Positions 1-8,920 of a DNA stretch of 64,000 bases are shown here, piece by piece. Location of the stretch: the NCBI RefSeq assembly GCF_902506265.1, contig NZ_LR733556.1, positions 1,731,971 through 1,795,970 of the forward strand, written 5' to 3'. The notes under the pieces were generated by a model. It did not search any database. It was not told where the DNA came from and saw only the letters and a program-made list of their open reading frames with translations. Made by a program: the position numbers and the translations under genes. How positions within the stretch are numbered: position 1 is the first letter of the stretch; every line of letters starts with the position of its first letter. Source of the stretch: Flavobacterium sp. 9AF. Lineage in GTDB: Bacteria; Bacteroidota; Bacteroidia; Flavobacteriales; Flavobacteriaceae.

Positions 1-960
1 TTCTAACAATAATTGCCTCACATTATATTTTATGCAATTGTATTTAATTAGTTTTAATAAAATTAGAATGCTATTTTTTTCTCTATCTTCCTCTCTATCA
101 ACAATAACTAATTGCAAAATTTCTTTAAGACGAACCAATTGTTGTCTTATTCTTAATAAACTTTGATTAACCGACAAAGAAATGCCATATTTTGAACTAT
201 TAAAGAATGCTTTGTTAATAAATTCATGACAAGCGGCATGTTGTTTTAAGACTCTTTTTATGATTACATCATTACTTCCTACAAAATGATTAGGATTATT
301 TCGAAGGGCAATATATAATTTATTGATTTTTTTTTCTAAAGTTAAAAAAGGGGTTTCTAAACTAGCATATTCAGGCACCATTTTTATTACTTCATTTTCT
401 AATGCCCTACCACTCATTCGTTGCGATAATAATTGCATAGCGATTACTATTTCAGATAAAGCAGTTTCTTTTTTTATTTGAGAATAAATATCTTCAACTT
501 CTAACAGTTTAACCAATTTTTGGAGTTCTTCAAATGGAATTTTATTTATCCAAATTGGATCTGTACTCAAATAAAAAACTTGGTTAAGAACAAATTGTAA
601 AGTATCTTTTTCTGGTTGGAAAGGTAAAATTTTATCAAAAATTCTATTTCTTACTTCACTAAAAAAATGATTATCATTAAGAATAGCTGCATCAGTAAGT
701 AATCTTGAAAATTTGTTTCTCTTAATAATACTTCTGAGATATTGCTTTAAAATTATTTTATAATGTGGATTTTCTTCTAAGAAAACCAGTAATTCTGCAA
801 TTGAAACAGTTTCAATCTCATCCGGATTTTTAGGTCTAAATACATGCACCAAATCAACTAAAAGAATGAGCTTATCATCGATTGCATCAAGATTTGAAAA
901 ATGATTTTCAATTATTTCCCCAACTGATAATTTTCTTCTAAATTTATGTCTTATCTTCAT
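1..960 (-). CDS. Putative SpecificRecomb/Gcr-like 'site-specific recombinase' membrane protein (5' part only)
   Basis: An open frame starts with ATG at 960 and runs off the left edge, giving 320 N-terminal residues (MKIRHKFRRKLSVGEIIENH...). The visible part is helical and soluble, with LLVDLVHVFRPK near residue 33 and LSQRMSGRALENEVIKMVPEYASLETPF near residues 178-205. This pattern resembles the N-terminal half of the SpecificRecomb family (Gcr-type). Those proteins carry membrane segments further on, which would lie outside the window. The family name is historical; recombinase activity is not established and no recombinase catalytic motif is visible here. It is divergent from the CYTH gene across a 71-base gap. 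Family assignment is from remembered motif similarity only. Confidence 0.5.
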   Translation of the reverse strand, partial: MKIRHKFRRKLSVGEIIENHFSNLDAIDDKLILLVDLVHVFRPKNPDEIETVSIAELLVFLEENPHYKIILKQYLRSIIKRNKFSRLLTDAAILNDNHFFSEVRNRIFDKILPFQPEKDTLQFVLNQVFYLSTDPIWINKIPFEELQKLVKLLEVEDIYSQIKKETALSEIVIAMQLLSQRMSGRALENEVIKMVPEYASLETPFLTLEKKINKLYIALRNNPNHFVGSNDVIIKRVLKQHAACHEFINKAFFNSSKYGISLSVNQSLLRIRQQLVRLKEILQLVIVDREEDREKNSILILLKLIKYNCIKYNVRQLLLE

Positions 961-1031
961 TTTAGGAATGCATTGGTTAGATTAAAAATCATTTCTTAAA
1001 TTAGTCGAAATTATAAAATTAAATCGTACAA

Positions 1032-1505
1032 ATGGTTGAAATCGAACGCAAATTTTTAGTGAAATCGAACGCTTTTATTAAAGAAGCCGTAAAGCATAGT
1101 CGTATCGTACAAGGATACTTATCCAGTGTGCCTGAAAGAACTGTAAGAGTACGTATAAAAGGCCAAAACGGTTACTTAACTATAAAAGGAAAAAGCACTA
1201 ATTCTGGCATGACAAGAATGGAATGGGAAAAGGAAATTTCGGTTGAAGAAGCCGAACAATTATTAACGCTTTGTGAAAAAGGAATGATAGACAAAACCCG
1301 TTATGAGGTTATTGTTGGGGTACATGTTTTTGAAGTAGATATTTTTTCTGGTGAAAACCAAGGTTTAGTACTGGCTGAAATTGAACTTTTAAGAGAAGAT
1401 GAAACTTTTGAATATCCCGATTGGTTAGGAGAAGAAGTGACTACAGATGAACGTTATTATAACAGTTATTTGAGTAAAAACCCGTTTACCAATTGGAAAA
1501 ATTAA
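1032..1505 (+). CDS. CYTH-domain protein, likely inorganic triphosphatase (TTM family)
   Basis: 157 residues, the full length of a single-domain CYTH/triphosphate tunnel metalloenzyme. It opens with the family signature ExExK (EIERKFLV at residues 3-10). Alternating charged strands follow (VRVRIKG, YLTIKGK, EWEKEI, KTRYEV, FEVDIF, LAEIEL), which in this family line the tunnel and bind metal and triphosphate. The C-terminal EEVTTDERYYNSYL matches small bacterial members such as the Nitrosomonas TTM protein. It probably hydrolyses inorganic tripolyphosphate in the cytoplasm; class IV adenylate cyclase activity is a less likely alternative. Its stop codon overlaps the end of the convergent TetR gene by four bases, so no terminator separates them. 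Confidence 0.85.
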   Translation: MVEIERKFLVKSNAFIKEAVKHSRIVQGYLSSVPERTVRVRIKGQNGYLTIKGKSTNSGMTRMEWEKEISVEEAEQLLTLCEKGMIDKTRYEVIVGVHVFEVDIFSGENQGLVLAEIELLREDETFEYPDWLGEEVTTDERYYNSYLSKNPFTNWKN

Positions 1506-2083
1506 AATAAATCGAAATTTTCTTTGGTCAGAATTCCTTTTAATTTAAGAATGATAAAATACTCAATGGCTTCTGGTATAGAATAGTTTTCAAACACCTT
1601 ATATTTCCATAATTTTTCATCGATGTCTTCAAAATTAATGTTGTGAAACAATTCGATATCCACATTTTCTCGAATTAATTGCTTGGTTTTAGCTTCTTCT
1701 AATAAAGGTCGGACGACATTTTCATACATGAATACTTTATAGTATTTGTACACGTCCATAGCATCATGATGGTATTTTTTTAAACTGATTAAGAAAATAG
1801 GATTGATATTCCTAATTTTTTCAATTGCCAATGTATAGATAACAATGATTTTTAAGAGCGGATTTTCCTCTTTGCTTTTGATTACACCCACTTCATCTAA
1901 AAAATTTTGCCATAATAAATCGACCGCTTCTTTTAAGAGAGTTTCTTTATTTTCAAATAGACAATAGAGCGTTTTTTTAGACAATCGAAATTCATTGGCA
2001 ATATCATCCATGGTAATGATTTTGCTTCCATTTTTAAGAAAATGCGTTAATGCTTTCTCAATGATTTCTGTTTTTCGATCCAT
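1502..2083 (-). CDS. TetR/AcrR family transcriptional regulator
   Basis: About 193 residues from the ATG at 2083 (MDRKTEIIEKALTHFL). An in-frame ATG at 2113 exists but lies inside the terminator hairpin that follows the efflux operon, so the downstream start is preferred. Residues 1-50 form the TetR helix-turn-helix (ITMDDIANEFRLSKKTLYCLFENKETLL); the rest is the helical ligand-binding half. It lies directly downstream of the RND outer-membrane factor gene in the same orientation, separated by the hairpin, so it may be read by partial readthrough or from its own promoter. A role as local repressor of the efflux operon is inferred from position. The ligand is unknown. Confidence 0.85.
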   Translation of the reverse strand: MDRKTEIIEKALTHFLKNGSKIITMDDIANEFRLSKKTLYCLFENKETLLKEAVDLLWQNFLDEVGVIKSKEENPLLKIIVIYTLAIEKIRNINPIFLISLKKYHHDAMDVYKYYKVFMYENVVRPLLEEAKTKQLIRENVDIELFHNINFEDIDEKLWKYKVFENYSIPEAIEYFIILKLKGILTKENFDLF

Positions 2084-2096
2084 AAAAAATAAAGTT

Positions 2097-2120
2097 AAAA
2101 ACCCTGCTTTCACAGGGCTT
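2097..2120 (-). terminator. Intrinsic terminator after the RND efflux operon
   Basis: On the minus strand CCCTG, six loop bases and CAGGG are followed by TTTTT, starting just after the stop codon of the outer-membrane factor gene at 2124. It separates the three-gene pump from the tetR gene. Confidence 0.7.
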
Positions 2121-2123
2121 TAA

Positions 2124-3515
2124 TTAGTTTCCACCGCCTAATGCTTTGTATAATGATATTACGGCATTCATTTGTTTGTATTTATTGTCGATATAGTTAA
2201 TTTCTGTATTTAAAGCATTGTCTTTTGCTGTTAAAACTTCCAAATATGTTACTAAACCATATTGCAGTAATTCATCAGAATAGGTAGCTGCATTCGTTAA
2301 TGCTTCTAATTGTTTTTCACGAATAGTTAATTTATCGGTTTCATTTTCATAACTCGCTAAGGCATCTGAAACTTCTTTTCCTGCAACCAACAAAGCTTTT
2401 TCATATTGTAAATAGGCTTTTTGTTGATTGGCTTTGGCTACTTCCAAACGCGTTTTATTTTGACGTTGATTAAAAATAGGCTGTGTTAAACCCGTGATTA
2501 TATTCGCAAAAATAGACTTCGTATTGAACCAATCTTTTAATTCTAAAGCTTGTAAACCGCCCGTTGTATTTAGCGTTAAAGAAGGGTAAAAATAACTTCT
2601 GGCCACATTGGTTAGTTCAAAAGTATTTCTAAAATTGAGCTCAGCTGCTACTACATCGGGTCTTTTACTTAATAAATAGGCTGGTAATCCAACGGAAATA
2701 TCAGCTTCTATTTTTTGTTCTTCAAAAGTAGATCGGGAAACGACTCCTGGAGCTTTTCCTAAAAGTTGGTTAAAAGAATTTTCTAAAACTTTACGATTGT
2801 ATTCCAAATCTTTCAATATAATTTCTGTTGCGTATTTTTGAGCTTCTGTTTGTTGCACTGCAACTTCATTTACACTTCCCGCTTTCTTTAAAGCTTGAAT
2901 AACCTCCACACTTGTGTTTCTATTTTCGATGGTTTGTGTAACTACTTGTATTTGCGCATCGGTAGCTAACAACTGATAGTATAAAGAAGCGATATTGGCA
3001 ACCAATTGCGTTTGTATGGCTTGTTTTGCCGCTTGCGATTGTAAATATTGAGCAACCGAAGCTCTTTTATTACTTCTTATTTTTCCCCAAATATCGGCTT
3101 CCCAACTCAATTTTGTTGATAATTCGTATTGATCAATACTACTAAAAAGGCTACCAAACTGACTATTTTCAGAGGTTTCCTGATGTGTCCAAGTAGCATT
3201 GGCTGTTAATGTAGGAAGATAACCTGCTTTTCCTTGTTTCATCATTGCTTCAGAAGCGTTTATATTTTGAAGTGCAATCTGCATGTCTAAATTGTTCTCC
3301 AGTCCTTCGTTGATATATCCTTGCAATAAAGCATCAGAGAATAATTCTTCCCAAGAGAGCATCGCTATCGAAGTGCTATCCTTACTAAGTTCTGTTCGAT
3401 ATAAATTATCGGTTGTTACTTTAGGCGCTTCGTAATTTTTGGCTACAAAACAAGATTGTAGCAAAAAAATACTCGCTAATAAAAGAACATTTTTTATAAT
3501 ATATGGTTTTTTCAT
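2124..3515 (-). CDS. RND efflux outer-membrane factor (OprM/NodT family lipoprotein)
   Basis: About 463 residues from the ATG at 3515 (MKKPYIIKNVLLLASIFLLQSCF). This start gives a clean SpII signal with the lipobox LQSC and avoids a longer overlap with the pump gene; an in-frame ATG at 3548 is less likely. The mature protein starts CFVAKNYEAP, typical of OprM-type trimeric channel proteins, and has the two long helical repeats of the family (SWEADIWGKIRSNKRA and LPAYLLSKRPDVVAAE are characteristic). It forms the outer-membrane exit duct of the tripartite pump with the two upstream genes. It overlaps or abuts the end of the pump gene, so the operon is translationally compact. Substrate cannot be inferred. 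Confidence 0.92.
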   Translation of the reverse strand: MKKPYIIKNVLLLASIFLLQSCFVAKNYEAPKVTTDNLYRTELSKDSTSIAMLSWEELFSDALLQGYINEGLENNLDMQIALQNINASEAMMKQGKAGYLPTLTANATWTHQETSENSQFGSLFSSIDQYELSTKLSWEADIWGKIRSNKRASVAQYLQSQAAKQAIQTQLVANIASLYYQLLATDAQIQVVTQTIENRNTSVEVIQALKKAGSVNEVAVQQTEAQKYATEIILKDLEYNRKVLENSFNQLLGKAPGVVSRSTFEEQKIEADISVGLPAYLLSKRPDVVAAELNFRNTFELTNVARSYFYPSLTLNTTGGLQALELKDWFNTKSIFANIITGLTQPIFNQRQNKTRLEVAKANQQKAYLQYEKALLVAGKEVSDALASYENETDKLTIREKQLEALTNAATYSDELLQYGLVTYLEVLTAKDNALNTEINYIDNKYKQMNAVISLYKALGGGN

Positions 3516-3525
3516 TTTAAATTTC

Positions 3526-6500
3526 TTATTCAATTGTAGCTTCTTCACTTTGAATCGTTTCTATAGTTTTACTACTTACTTTTTCTTGTAAAGCTTGGAA
3601 AATGATAAATAAAACCGGAATAATAAATACTCCTAAAACGGTACCTATTAACATACCTCCAATAGCTCCAGTTCCAATTGCGTTATTACCAATAGCTCCT
3701 GCTCCTTTAGCCAACATTAAAGGCAATAATCCTAAAATAAAAGCGAAAGAGGTCATTAATATAGGTCGTAAACGAGCCACAGCTCCTTGAACTGCAGCTT
3801 GTGCAATACTCCAGCCTTTCCTTCTCGCTTCTGCAGCAAACTCTACGATAAGAATGGCATTCTTGGCTAATAATCCAATTAACATAATCAAAGTAATTTG
3901 AAGATAAATATTATTACTTACATTAAAAAAGTAAGCAAAAACATACGCTCCAGCTAATCCTACTGGTAAAGAAAGTAGCACCGCAAAAGGCAACATATAA
4001 CTTTCATATTGAGCGGCTAATAAGAAATACACAAATATTAAACACAACAAGAAAATATAAAGGGTTTGCCCTCCTGCACTAATTTCTTCTCTTGTCATTC
4101 CTGAAAATTCATATCCGTAACCTAATGGTAAACTTTGACTGGCTACTTCTTCCACTGCTTTAATAGCATCTCCTGTACTAAAACCTTCATTAGGTGCTCC
4201 CGTAATTTTTACCGAAGTAAACAAGTTGAATCGGTCGATGGCTTGTGGTCCAAAAACTTTTTCTAAAGTTAAAAATTGTGAAATTGGAGCCATTTGACCT
4301 TTATTATTACGAACCATAATTTTATTCAATGATTCTGGATCACTTCTAAATTGGGGTTCCGATTGATACACCACGCGATATTGTTTCCCAAATTTATTAA
4401 AGTTGGATGCATATACTCCTCCATAATAGCCTTGCATGGTTCCTAAGATATCGGTAACCGATAAACCTGATTTTTTAATCGCTGCTACATTCAAATCGAT
4501 TCGGTATTGTGGATAATTTGGTGAAAAGGAAGTAGCTGCATATTTAATTTCCGGTCTGCCATTCAAAGCCTTTAAAAACGAATTATTCACCTCGCTTAAT
4601 TCTTTGATAGAACCTCCTTTTTGATCTTGTAACTGCAACTCAAAACCATTGGTAAAACCAAAACCAACTAGAGTAGGACGTGCAAAAAATAAAACCTTTG
4701 CATCTTTTACGGCAGCTGCTCTTTTAAACAAATCTTGAACAATCGCTGTCACTTCTTGATTTTTTTCAGGACGATCAGACCAAGGTTTTAATTTTACAAT
4801 TACCATTCCGTAATTGCTTCCTGTACCACTGATTAAACTTCGTCCGGAAATTCGAAGTACTTCTTTTATTTCAGGTATGTCTTTTACCTTATTTTCAATT
4901 TGTAATAATACCTCTTCTGTTCGTTCTAATGAAGTTCCTGGAGGAAGTGATACATCTGAAAGTATGGCTCCTGTATCTTCGCTTGGTACAAAAGCTTTTG
5001 GAGTAACATTTAATAATAAAACATAAATGCCTGCAAAAAGTGCTATACCTAAAAAGGCCAACCATTTGCGTTTGATGAAAAATTCCACCGATTTTTTATA
5101 TTTTATTGTAGTAGCATCAAAAGCAACATTAAAGGCACTATAAAAACGTTTTAACACGCCTTTTTTCTCTTCGCCTTTGTCATGATGTTTTAAGAAAATA
5201 GCACATAAAGCGGGTGAAAGTGTTAACGCATTAATTGCAGATAAAACAATAGACACGGCTAATGTTAATCCAAATTGTTTATAGAAAACTCCTGCTGAGC
5301 CATTAATAAAAGAAACGGGAATAAATACCGCAGACATGACTAAAGTAATCGAAATAATCGCGCTACTTATTTCATTCATTGCACTATGAGCTGCTTTTTT
5401 AGGATTATGTTCTCCAGCTTCCATTTTGGCATGTACGGCTTCCACCACTACAATTGCATCATCCACTACAATTCCTACAGCTAACACTAAAGCAAATAAG
5501 GTTAATAAATTGATGGTGAAACCAAAAATACTCAAGAAAAAGAAAGTTCCTACAATAGCTACAGGTACAGAAATAGCAGGAATAAGTGTTGATCTCCAAT
5601 CTTGCAAGAAAATAAATACCACAACAAACACTAATAAAAAGGCTTCAATTAAAGTGTGGATTACTTTGGTAATGGATTCACTTAAAAAGTCATTCGCATT
5701 AATTAAAGTGGTATACTTAATTCCTTTTGGAAAATTAACAGAAGATTGATCTAATACCTGTAGAGATCCTTCAATTACCTCTTGAGCATTGGAACCAGCT
5801 GTTTGCGCAATAGCAATAGCCACCGACTGATTCCCATTGGTTAACGTATTACTCGCATAATTTACAGCACCCAATTCAATTCTAGCTACATCTCCCAGTT
5901 TAAGAATCTCTCCATTTTCAGTAGAGCGTACAATAATTTCCTCAAACTCTTTCGTACTTTGCAAACGTCCTTTATATTTTAACGTATATTGAAAAGATTG
6001 ATCCGCACTTTCACCTAATTGTCCTGGAGCTGCTTCAATGTTTTGTTCTGCCAATAAATTGGTTACATCTGAAGGTACTAAGCCGTAAGCTGCCATCACA
6101 TCAGGCTTTAACCAAATACGCATTGAATAATCTTTTTGACCAAAAATTACTGCTTCACCCACTCCTGGAACACGCTTGATTTTGGGTAAAATATTAATGT
6201 TGGCATAATTTTGAAGAAAAGTCATATCATATTCTTTATTTTCACTGTAGAGTGAAAAAATCAAAATATTATCACTTTGTCTTTTTGCAGTTGTAACTCC
6301 AGCTCGCGTTACTTCTTGTGGCAATAAAGGGGTTGCTCTTGACACACGATTTTGTACGTTTACTGCAGCTAAATCGGGATTTGTTCCTAATTTAAAATAA
6401 ATATTTATAGTTGCTGAACCATCATTATTAGACGTAGAAGTCATGTATGTCATGTCTTCAACACCATTAATTTGTTCTTCCAAAGGAATCACTACCGAAT

Positions 6501-6675
6501 TCATTACAACTTCAGCACTTGCTCCTTGATAATTTGCGGCAACCGTTACAGTAGGCGGTGCTATTTCTGGGTATTGTGAAACAGGAAGTGAGATTAACCC
6601 AAGCACTCCCAAAATAACAATGATAATAGAAATCACTGTTGACAATACAGGTCTGTCAATAAATTTTGAAAACAT
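3526..6675 (-). CDS. RND multidrug efflux pump, inner-membrane subunit (HAE1/AcrB type)
   Basis: 1049 residues, the standard length of an AcrB-type proton-driven transporter. It begins MFSKFIDRPVLSTVISIIIVILGVLGL (first membrane helix) and has the duplicated architecture of 12 helices with two large periplasmic loops. Helix four carries the proton-relay aspartate pair (LAVGIVVDDAIVVVE) and helix ten the lysine (LIGLLAKNAILIVEF). The periplasmic signature GAINYASNT-like segment and NANDFLSESI before the second helix block are also typical. It sits between the adaptor (17-base gap) and the outer-membrane factor. HAE1 pumps export hydrophobic or amphiphilic drugs, dyes and detergents; the real substrate here is not known. 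Confidence 0.96.
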   Translation of the reverse strand: MFSKFIDRPVLSTVISIIIVILGVLGLISLPVSQYPEIAPPTVTVAANYQGASAEVVMNSVVIPLEEQINGVEDMTYMTSTSNNDGSATINIYFKLGTNPDLAAVNVQNRVSRATPLLPQEVTRAGVTTAKRQSDNILIFSLYSENKEYDMTFLQNYANINILPKIKRVPGVGEAVIFGQKDYSMRIWLKPDVMAAYGLVPSDVTNLLAEQNIEAAPGQLGESADQSFQYTLKYKGRLQSTKEFEEIIVRSTENGEILKLGDVARIELGAVNYASNTLTNGNQSVAIAIAQTAGSNAQEVIEGSLQVLDQSSVNFPKGIKYTTLINANDFLSESITKVIHTLIEAFLLVFVVVFIFLQDWRSTLIPAISVPVAIVGTFFFLSIFGFTINLLTLFALVLAVGIVVDDAIVVVEAVHAKMEAGEHNPKKAAHSAMNEISSAIISITLVMSAVFIPVSFINGSAGVFYKQFGLTLAVSIVLSAINALTLSPALCAIFLKHHDKGEEKKGVLKRFYSAFNVAFDATTIKYKKSVEFFIKRKWLAFLGIALFAGIYVLLLNVTPKAFVPSEDTGAILSDVSLPPGTSLERTEEVLLQIENKVKDIPEIKEVLRISGRSLISGTGSNYGMVIVKLKPWSDRPEKNQEVTAIVQDLFKRAAAVKDAKVLFFARPTLVGFGFTNGFELQLQDQKGGSIKELSEVNNSFLKALNGRPEIKYAATSFSPNYPQYRIDLNVAAIKKSGLSVTDILGTMQGYYGGVYASNFNKFGKQYRVVYQSEPQFRSDPESLNKIMVRNNKGQMAPISQFLTLEKVFGPQAIDRFNLFTSVKITGAPNEGFSTGDAIKAVEEVASQSLPLGYGYEFSGMTREEISAGGQTLYIFLLCLIFVYFLLAAQYESYMLPFAVLLSLPVGLAGAYVFAYFFNVSNNIYLQITLIMLIGLLAKNAILIVEFAAEARRKGWSIAQAAVQGAVARLRPILMTSFAFILGLLPLMLAKGAGAIGNNAIGTGAIGGMLIGTVLGVFIIPVLFIIFQALQEKVSSKTIETIQSEEATIE

Positions 6676-6692
6676 ATGTTACTTACTAGTAT

Positions 6693-7802
6693 TTATTTTT
6701 TTGATGGGCTAACCACTTCTTCTATTGTTACTACTTGCGGTTGAATAGGTGTACCTTCGGTTACAATTCCAACACCTTCCACTAAAACTTTATCTTTTTC
6801 ATTTAATCCATTATCTACTACAAAATATTTCCCTCCAGGAACGGGTCGTACTTCAATAGGTACTGCTTTTACCTTATTCTCTTTATCAGCAATTAAAGCA
6901 ATACGCTTATCTTGCATTTCTATAGTTGCGTTTTGAGGAATTAAAATCACCTCATTCAAGCTTGTAGGAATTTGAATGGAACCACTTCCTCCAGAGCGTA
7001 ATATTTTATTAGGATTTTTAAAGCTTGCTCTTACATTAAAGGAACCTGTTTGCGTATTGGCTTGGCCACTCATGGTTTCAATTTTTCCACTTTCTTCATA
7101 AATAGCTCCATTACTTAAAATTAATTTCACTGGAGGCATTTTTGTAATTTTATCTTGAAACGTTTTCCCATCAGCATGCAGCATCATGTCCAATTGCTGT
7201 TTTTCGTTCATTGAAAAATAGGCATAAATGGAACTAATATCCGATATTCTTGTTAAGGGCTCTTGCGTTTGACTACTTACATAACTACCTAAACGGAAAG
7301 GTAAAGTCCCTACAATTCCATTAACTGGACTTTTAATAGTTGCATAATTGATTCTGGCAATAATACTTTGATACGTACTTTTTGCAGAAGCTAAATTTGC
7401 CTTAGCGGTTTCTAATTGCACATCGCTAATGATATTTCTTTCGACTAAGGGCGCTAGACGATTTACTTCTACTTGAGCTGCATCTACTCTAGCTTTAGCT
7501 GCACCAGCATCTTGTGTAGCCATTTGCGTTTCTAATTTAAAAAGCAATTGCCCTTTTTTTACTTCTTGTCCTTCATCTACATATATTTTTTCAATGTATC
7601 CATCTACTTTCGGACGAATGTCTACATCTACTATTCCTTCTAAAGTTGTAGGGTATTCTGCTAATAAAGTCGTATTGGATTTTGCTACTTCAATTACTTT
7701 ATAAGGTTGTACTGGTGGAGCTTGATTGGCTGTTTCTTTTTTATTACAAGAAAAAAAAGTGAGAGACAAAACAGTAATGCTCAGTATATATATTTTTTTC
7801 AT
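6693..7802 (-). CDS. RND efflux periplasmic adaptor (membrane fusion protein, AcrA type)
   Basis: 369 residues with an SpII signal (MKKIYILSITVLSLTFFSC). Domain order is typical: barrel-sandwich half (VDVDIRPKVDGYIEKIYVDEGQEVKKGQLLFKLE), helical hairpin (residues about 90-145), second lipoyl half (INYATIKSPVNGIVG), then beta-barrel and membrane-proximal domains (VPGGKYFVVDNGLNEKDKVLVEGVGIV). It links the inner-membrane pump and the outer-membrane channel. It is the second gene of the operon, 14 bases after the GbsR-like regulator. Confidence 0.95.
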   Translation of the reverse strand: MKKIYILSITVLSLTFFSCNKKETANQAPPVQPYKVIEVAKSNTTLLAEYPTTLEGIVDVDIRPKVDGYIEKIYVDEGQEVKKGQLLFKLETQMATQDAGAAKARVDAAQVEVNRLAPLVERNIISDVQLETAKANLASAKSTYQSIIARINYATIKSPVNGIVGTLPFRLGSYVSSQTQEPLTRISDISSIYAYFSMNEKQQLDMMLHADGKTFQDKITKMPPVKLILSNGAIYEESGKIETMSGQANTQTGSFNVRASFKNPNKILRSGGSGSIQIPTSLNEVILIPQNATIEMQDKRIALIADKENKVKAVPIEVRPVPGGKYFVVDNGLNEKDKVLVEGVGIVTEGTPIQPQVVTIEEVVSPSKK

Positions 7803-7816
7803 TTTGAGAATCTAGG

Positions 7817-8305
7817 TTATTTATTTAATTGGTTTTTTTCTTCTATTTCTTTAAACTTCGTAATGGTTGTTAGTAAAAGTTGCTCTGCTTTTTCCATATG
7901 TTCTTTATAAGCATAACTATTTAACAAATTGATTTTCTCTTGTGGGCAACAAATATTTTTTTCTCTGTACTTTATAATTTTATCAATTAAAACTAATTCG
8001 TTGTTTACCAAGGTTAAGTAATTATTTAATCGCTGACTTAATGGCGATGCTTTGAAATATTTTTTTCGATCCCCTAAAACTGTGAAGTAATAAATCTTCT
8101 CCATTTTTAAAAGTAAATTTATATTCGTGGAGATAGAACTCTTACTAGCTTGCATTTTATCCACTAATTCTTCAAAAGTTAATCCCGATTTACATCCATC
8201 AATAATTAGAGTGCCTAAAATTCGGGATGCCAATGGTGGAATGTTATATAATTGTTCAAAGTGAACCCCAAACATTTCAATTAGTTCTTGCTTTTCTTGC
8301 TGCAT
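7817..8305 (-). CDS. GbsR/MarR-family transcriptional regulator of the efflux operon
   Basis: 162 residues. An N-terminal helical lead (MQQEKQELIEMFGVHFEQLYNIPPLASRILGTLII) precedes a winged helix (TFEELVDKMQASKSSISTNINLLLKMEKIYYFTVLGDRKKYFKAS). This arrangement is that of GbsR-type MarR relatives, which in Bacteroidetes are commonly the first gene of RND pump operons. Here it is 14 bases upstream of the adaptor gene. An inverted repeat overlaps its promoter (8335-8365), suggesting autoregulation and control of the whole pump operon. The C-terminal region contains CC (NICCPQE), which might sense thiol or metal stress; that is speculation. The inducing ligand is unknown. Confidence 0.88.
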   Translation of the reverse strand: MQQEKQELIEMFGVHFEQLYNIPPLASRILGTLIIDGCKSGLTFEELVDKMQASKSSISTNINLLLKMEKIYYFTVLGDRKKYFKASPLSQRLNNYLTLVNNELVLIDKIIKYREKNICCPQEKINLLNSYAYKEHMEKAEQLLLTTITKFKEIEEKNQLNK

Positions 8306-8322
8306 GATAAAAATATTTGGTA

Positions 8323-8365
8323 CAAATATAATTCAAGTTCGTTATTTACCGAACTAAACGAACTT
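8323..8365 (-). promoter_or_regulatory. Promoter with operator-like inverted repeat for the RND efflux operon
   Basis: The minus strand has an exact flavobacterial -7 box TATATTTG (8330 to 8323), 18 bases before the ATG at 8305. Just upstream is a perfect 9-base inverted repeat, AAGTTCGTT at 8335-8343 and AACGAACTT at 8357-8365, with a further partial half-site CGAACTA at 8350-8356. The repeat covers the place where RNA polymerase would contact the -33 region, which here lacks a good TTTG. This layout fits a repressor or activator site for the GbsR-like protein or the TetR protein. Confidence 0.6.
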
Positions 8366-8387
8366 AATGTTTTGTTAAAAATAAATC

Positions 8388-8412
8388 AAAAAAAAATCAG
8401 CCTAAGCTGATT
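8388..8412 (-). terminator. Intrinsic terminator after the RlpA-like gene
   Basis: On the minus strand AATCAGC, a four-base loop and GCTGATT are followed by a run of T residues. It begins directly after the stop codon at 8413. Confidence 0.7.
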
Positions 8413-8901
8413 CTATTCGTTTACAATTTGAAGATTTACTAGGATATATCCTATTTTTTTTTGTTCTGTGAGTTCCATAAAAGCAGCCTTAGATAAATCG
8501 ATTTCTCTACCTTTAGTAAAAGGACCTCTATCTGTAATAGTCACAACAACTGATTTATTATTAACTATATTAGTCACTAACACTTTAGTACCGAAAGGTA
8601 ATTTTTTATGAGCAGCAGTATATTTTGAATTATTAAAAATGGAACCACTTGCCGTCTTTTTACCATTAAACTTATCATGATAATAAGAAGCATGTGCTTT
8701 TTCTTTATAAAAGACTATTAGAGGTTTTTTTTCTAATACAAGAGAATCAGAAACCATCACTGTATCAACAATTATTGAATCTTTTCTAATTGTATCCCAT
8801 ACTATAGTTTTACTTGAAAACGAACGTTCAGGTTTACAAGTAAAACTACTTATACTTATAAGAAGAAATAAAATTAAAAAAGAAATACCATATTTTTTCA
8901 T
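8413..8901 (-). CDS. RlpA-like double-psi beta-barrel protein (septal ring/peptidoglycan lytic family)
   Basis: 162 residues with an N-terminal export signal (MKKYGISFLILFLLISISSF) and a cysteine at the processing region (SFTC), although this is not a good lipobox. The C-terminal 90 residues are the RlpA double-psi beta-barrel: HASYYHDKFNGKKTASG, then AAHKKLPFGTKVLVTN and VVVTITDRGPF, ending EIDLSKAAF. Some RlpA proteins are lytic transglycosylases acting on denuded peptidoglycan; the catalytic aspartate (TDRGPF) and histidine positions are present. No SPOR domain is attached. It follows the four-helix membrane protein by 19 bases and is probably co-transcribed with it. Confidence 0.88.
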   Translation of the reverse strand: MKKYGISFLILFLLISISSFTCKPERSFSSKTIVWDTIRKDSIIVDTVMVSDSLVLEKKPLIVFYKEKAHASYYHDKFNGKKTASGSIFNNSKYTAAHKKLPFGTKVLVTNIVNNKSVVVTITDRGPFTKGREIDLSKAAFMELTEQKKIGYILVNLQIVNE

Positions 8902-8920
8902 TTCTTCTAGTATTTATTGG

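Noticed and set aside
2084..2113. N-terminal extension of the TetR protein from ATG 2113
   Set aside because: The extension lies inside the terminator hairpin; the start at 2083 gives the usual TetR N-terminus.
3516..3548. Longer start of the outer-membrane factor at 3548
   Set aside because: It would place a charged stretch before the signal peptide and lengthen the overlap with the pump gene; 3515 gives a standard lipoprotein signal.
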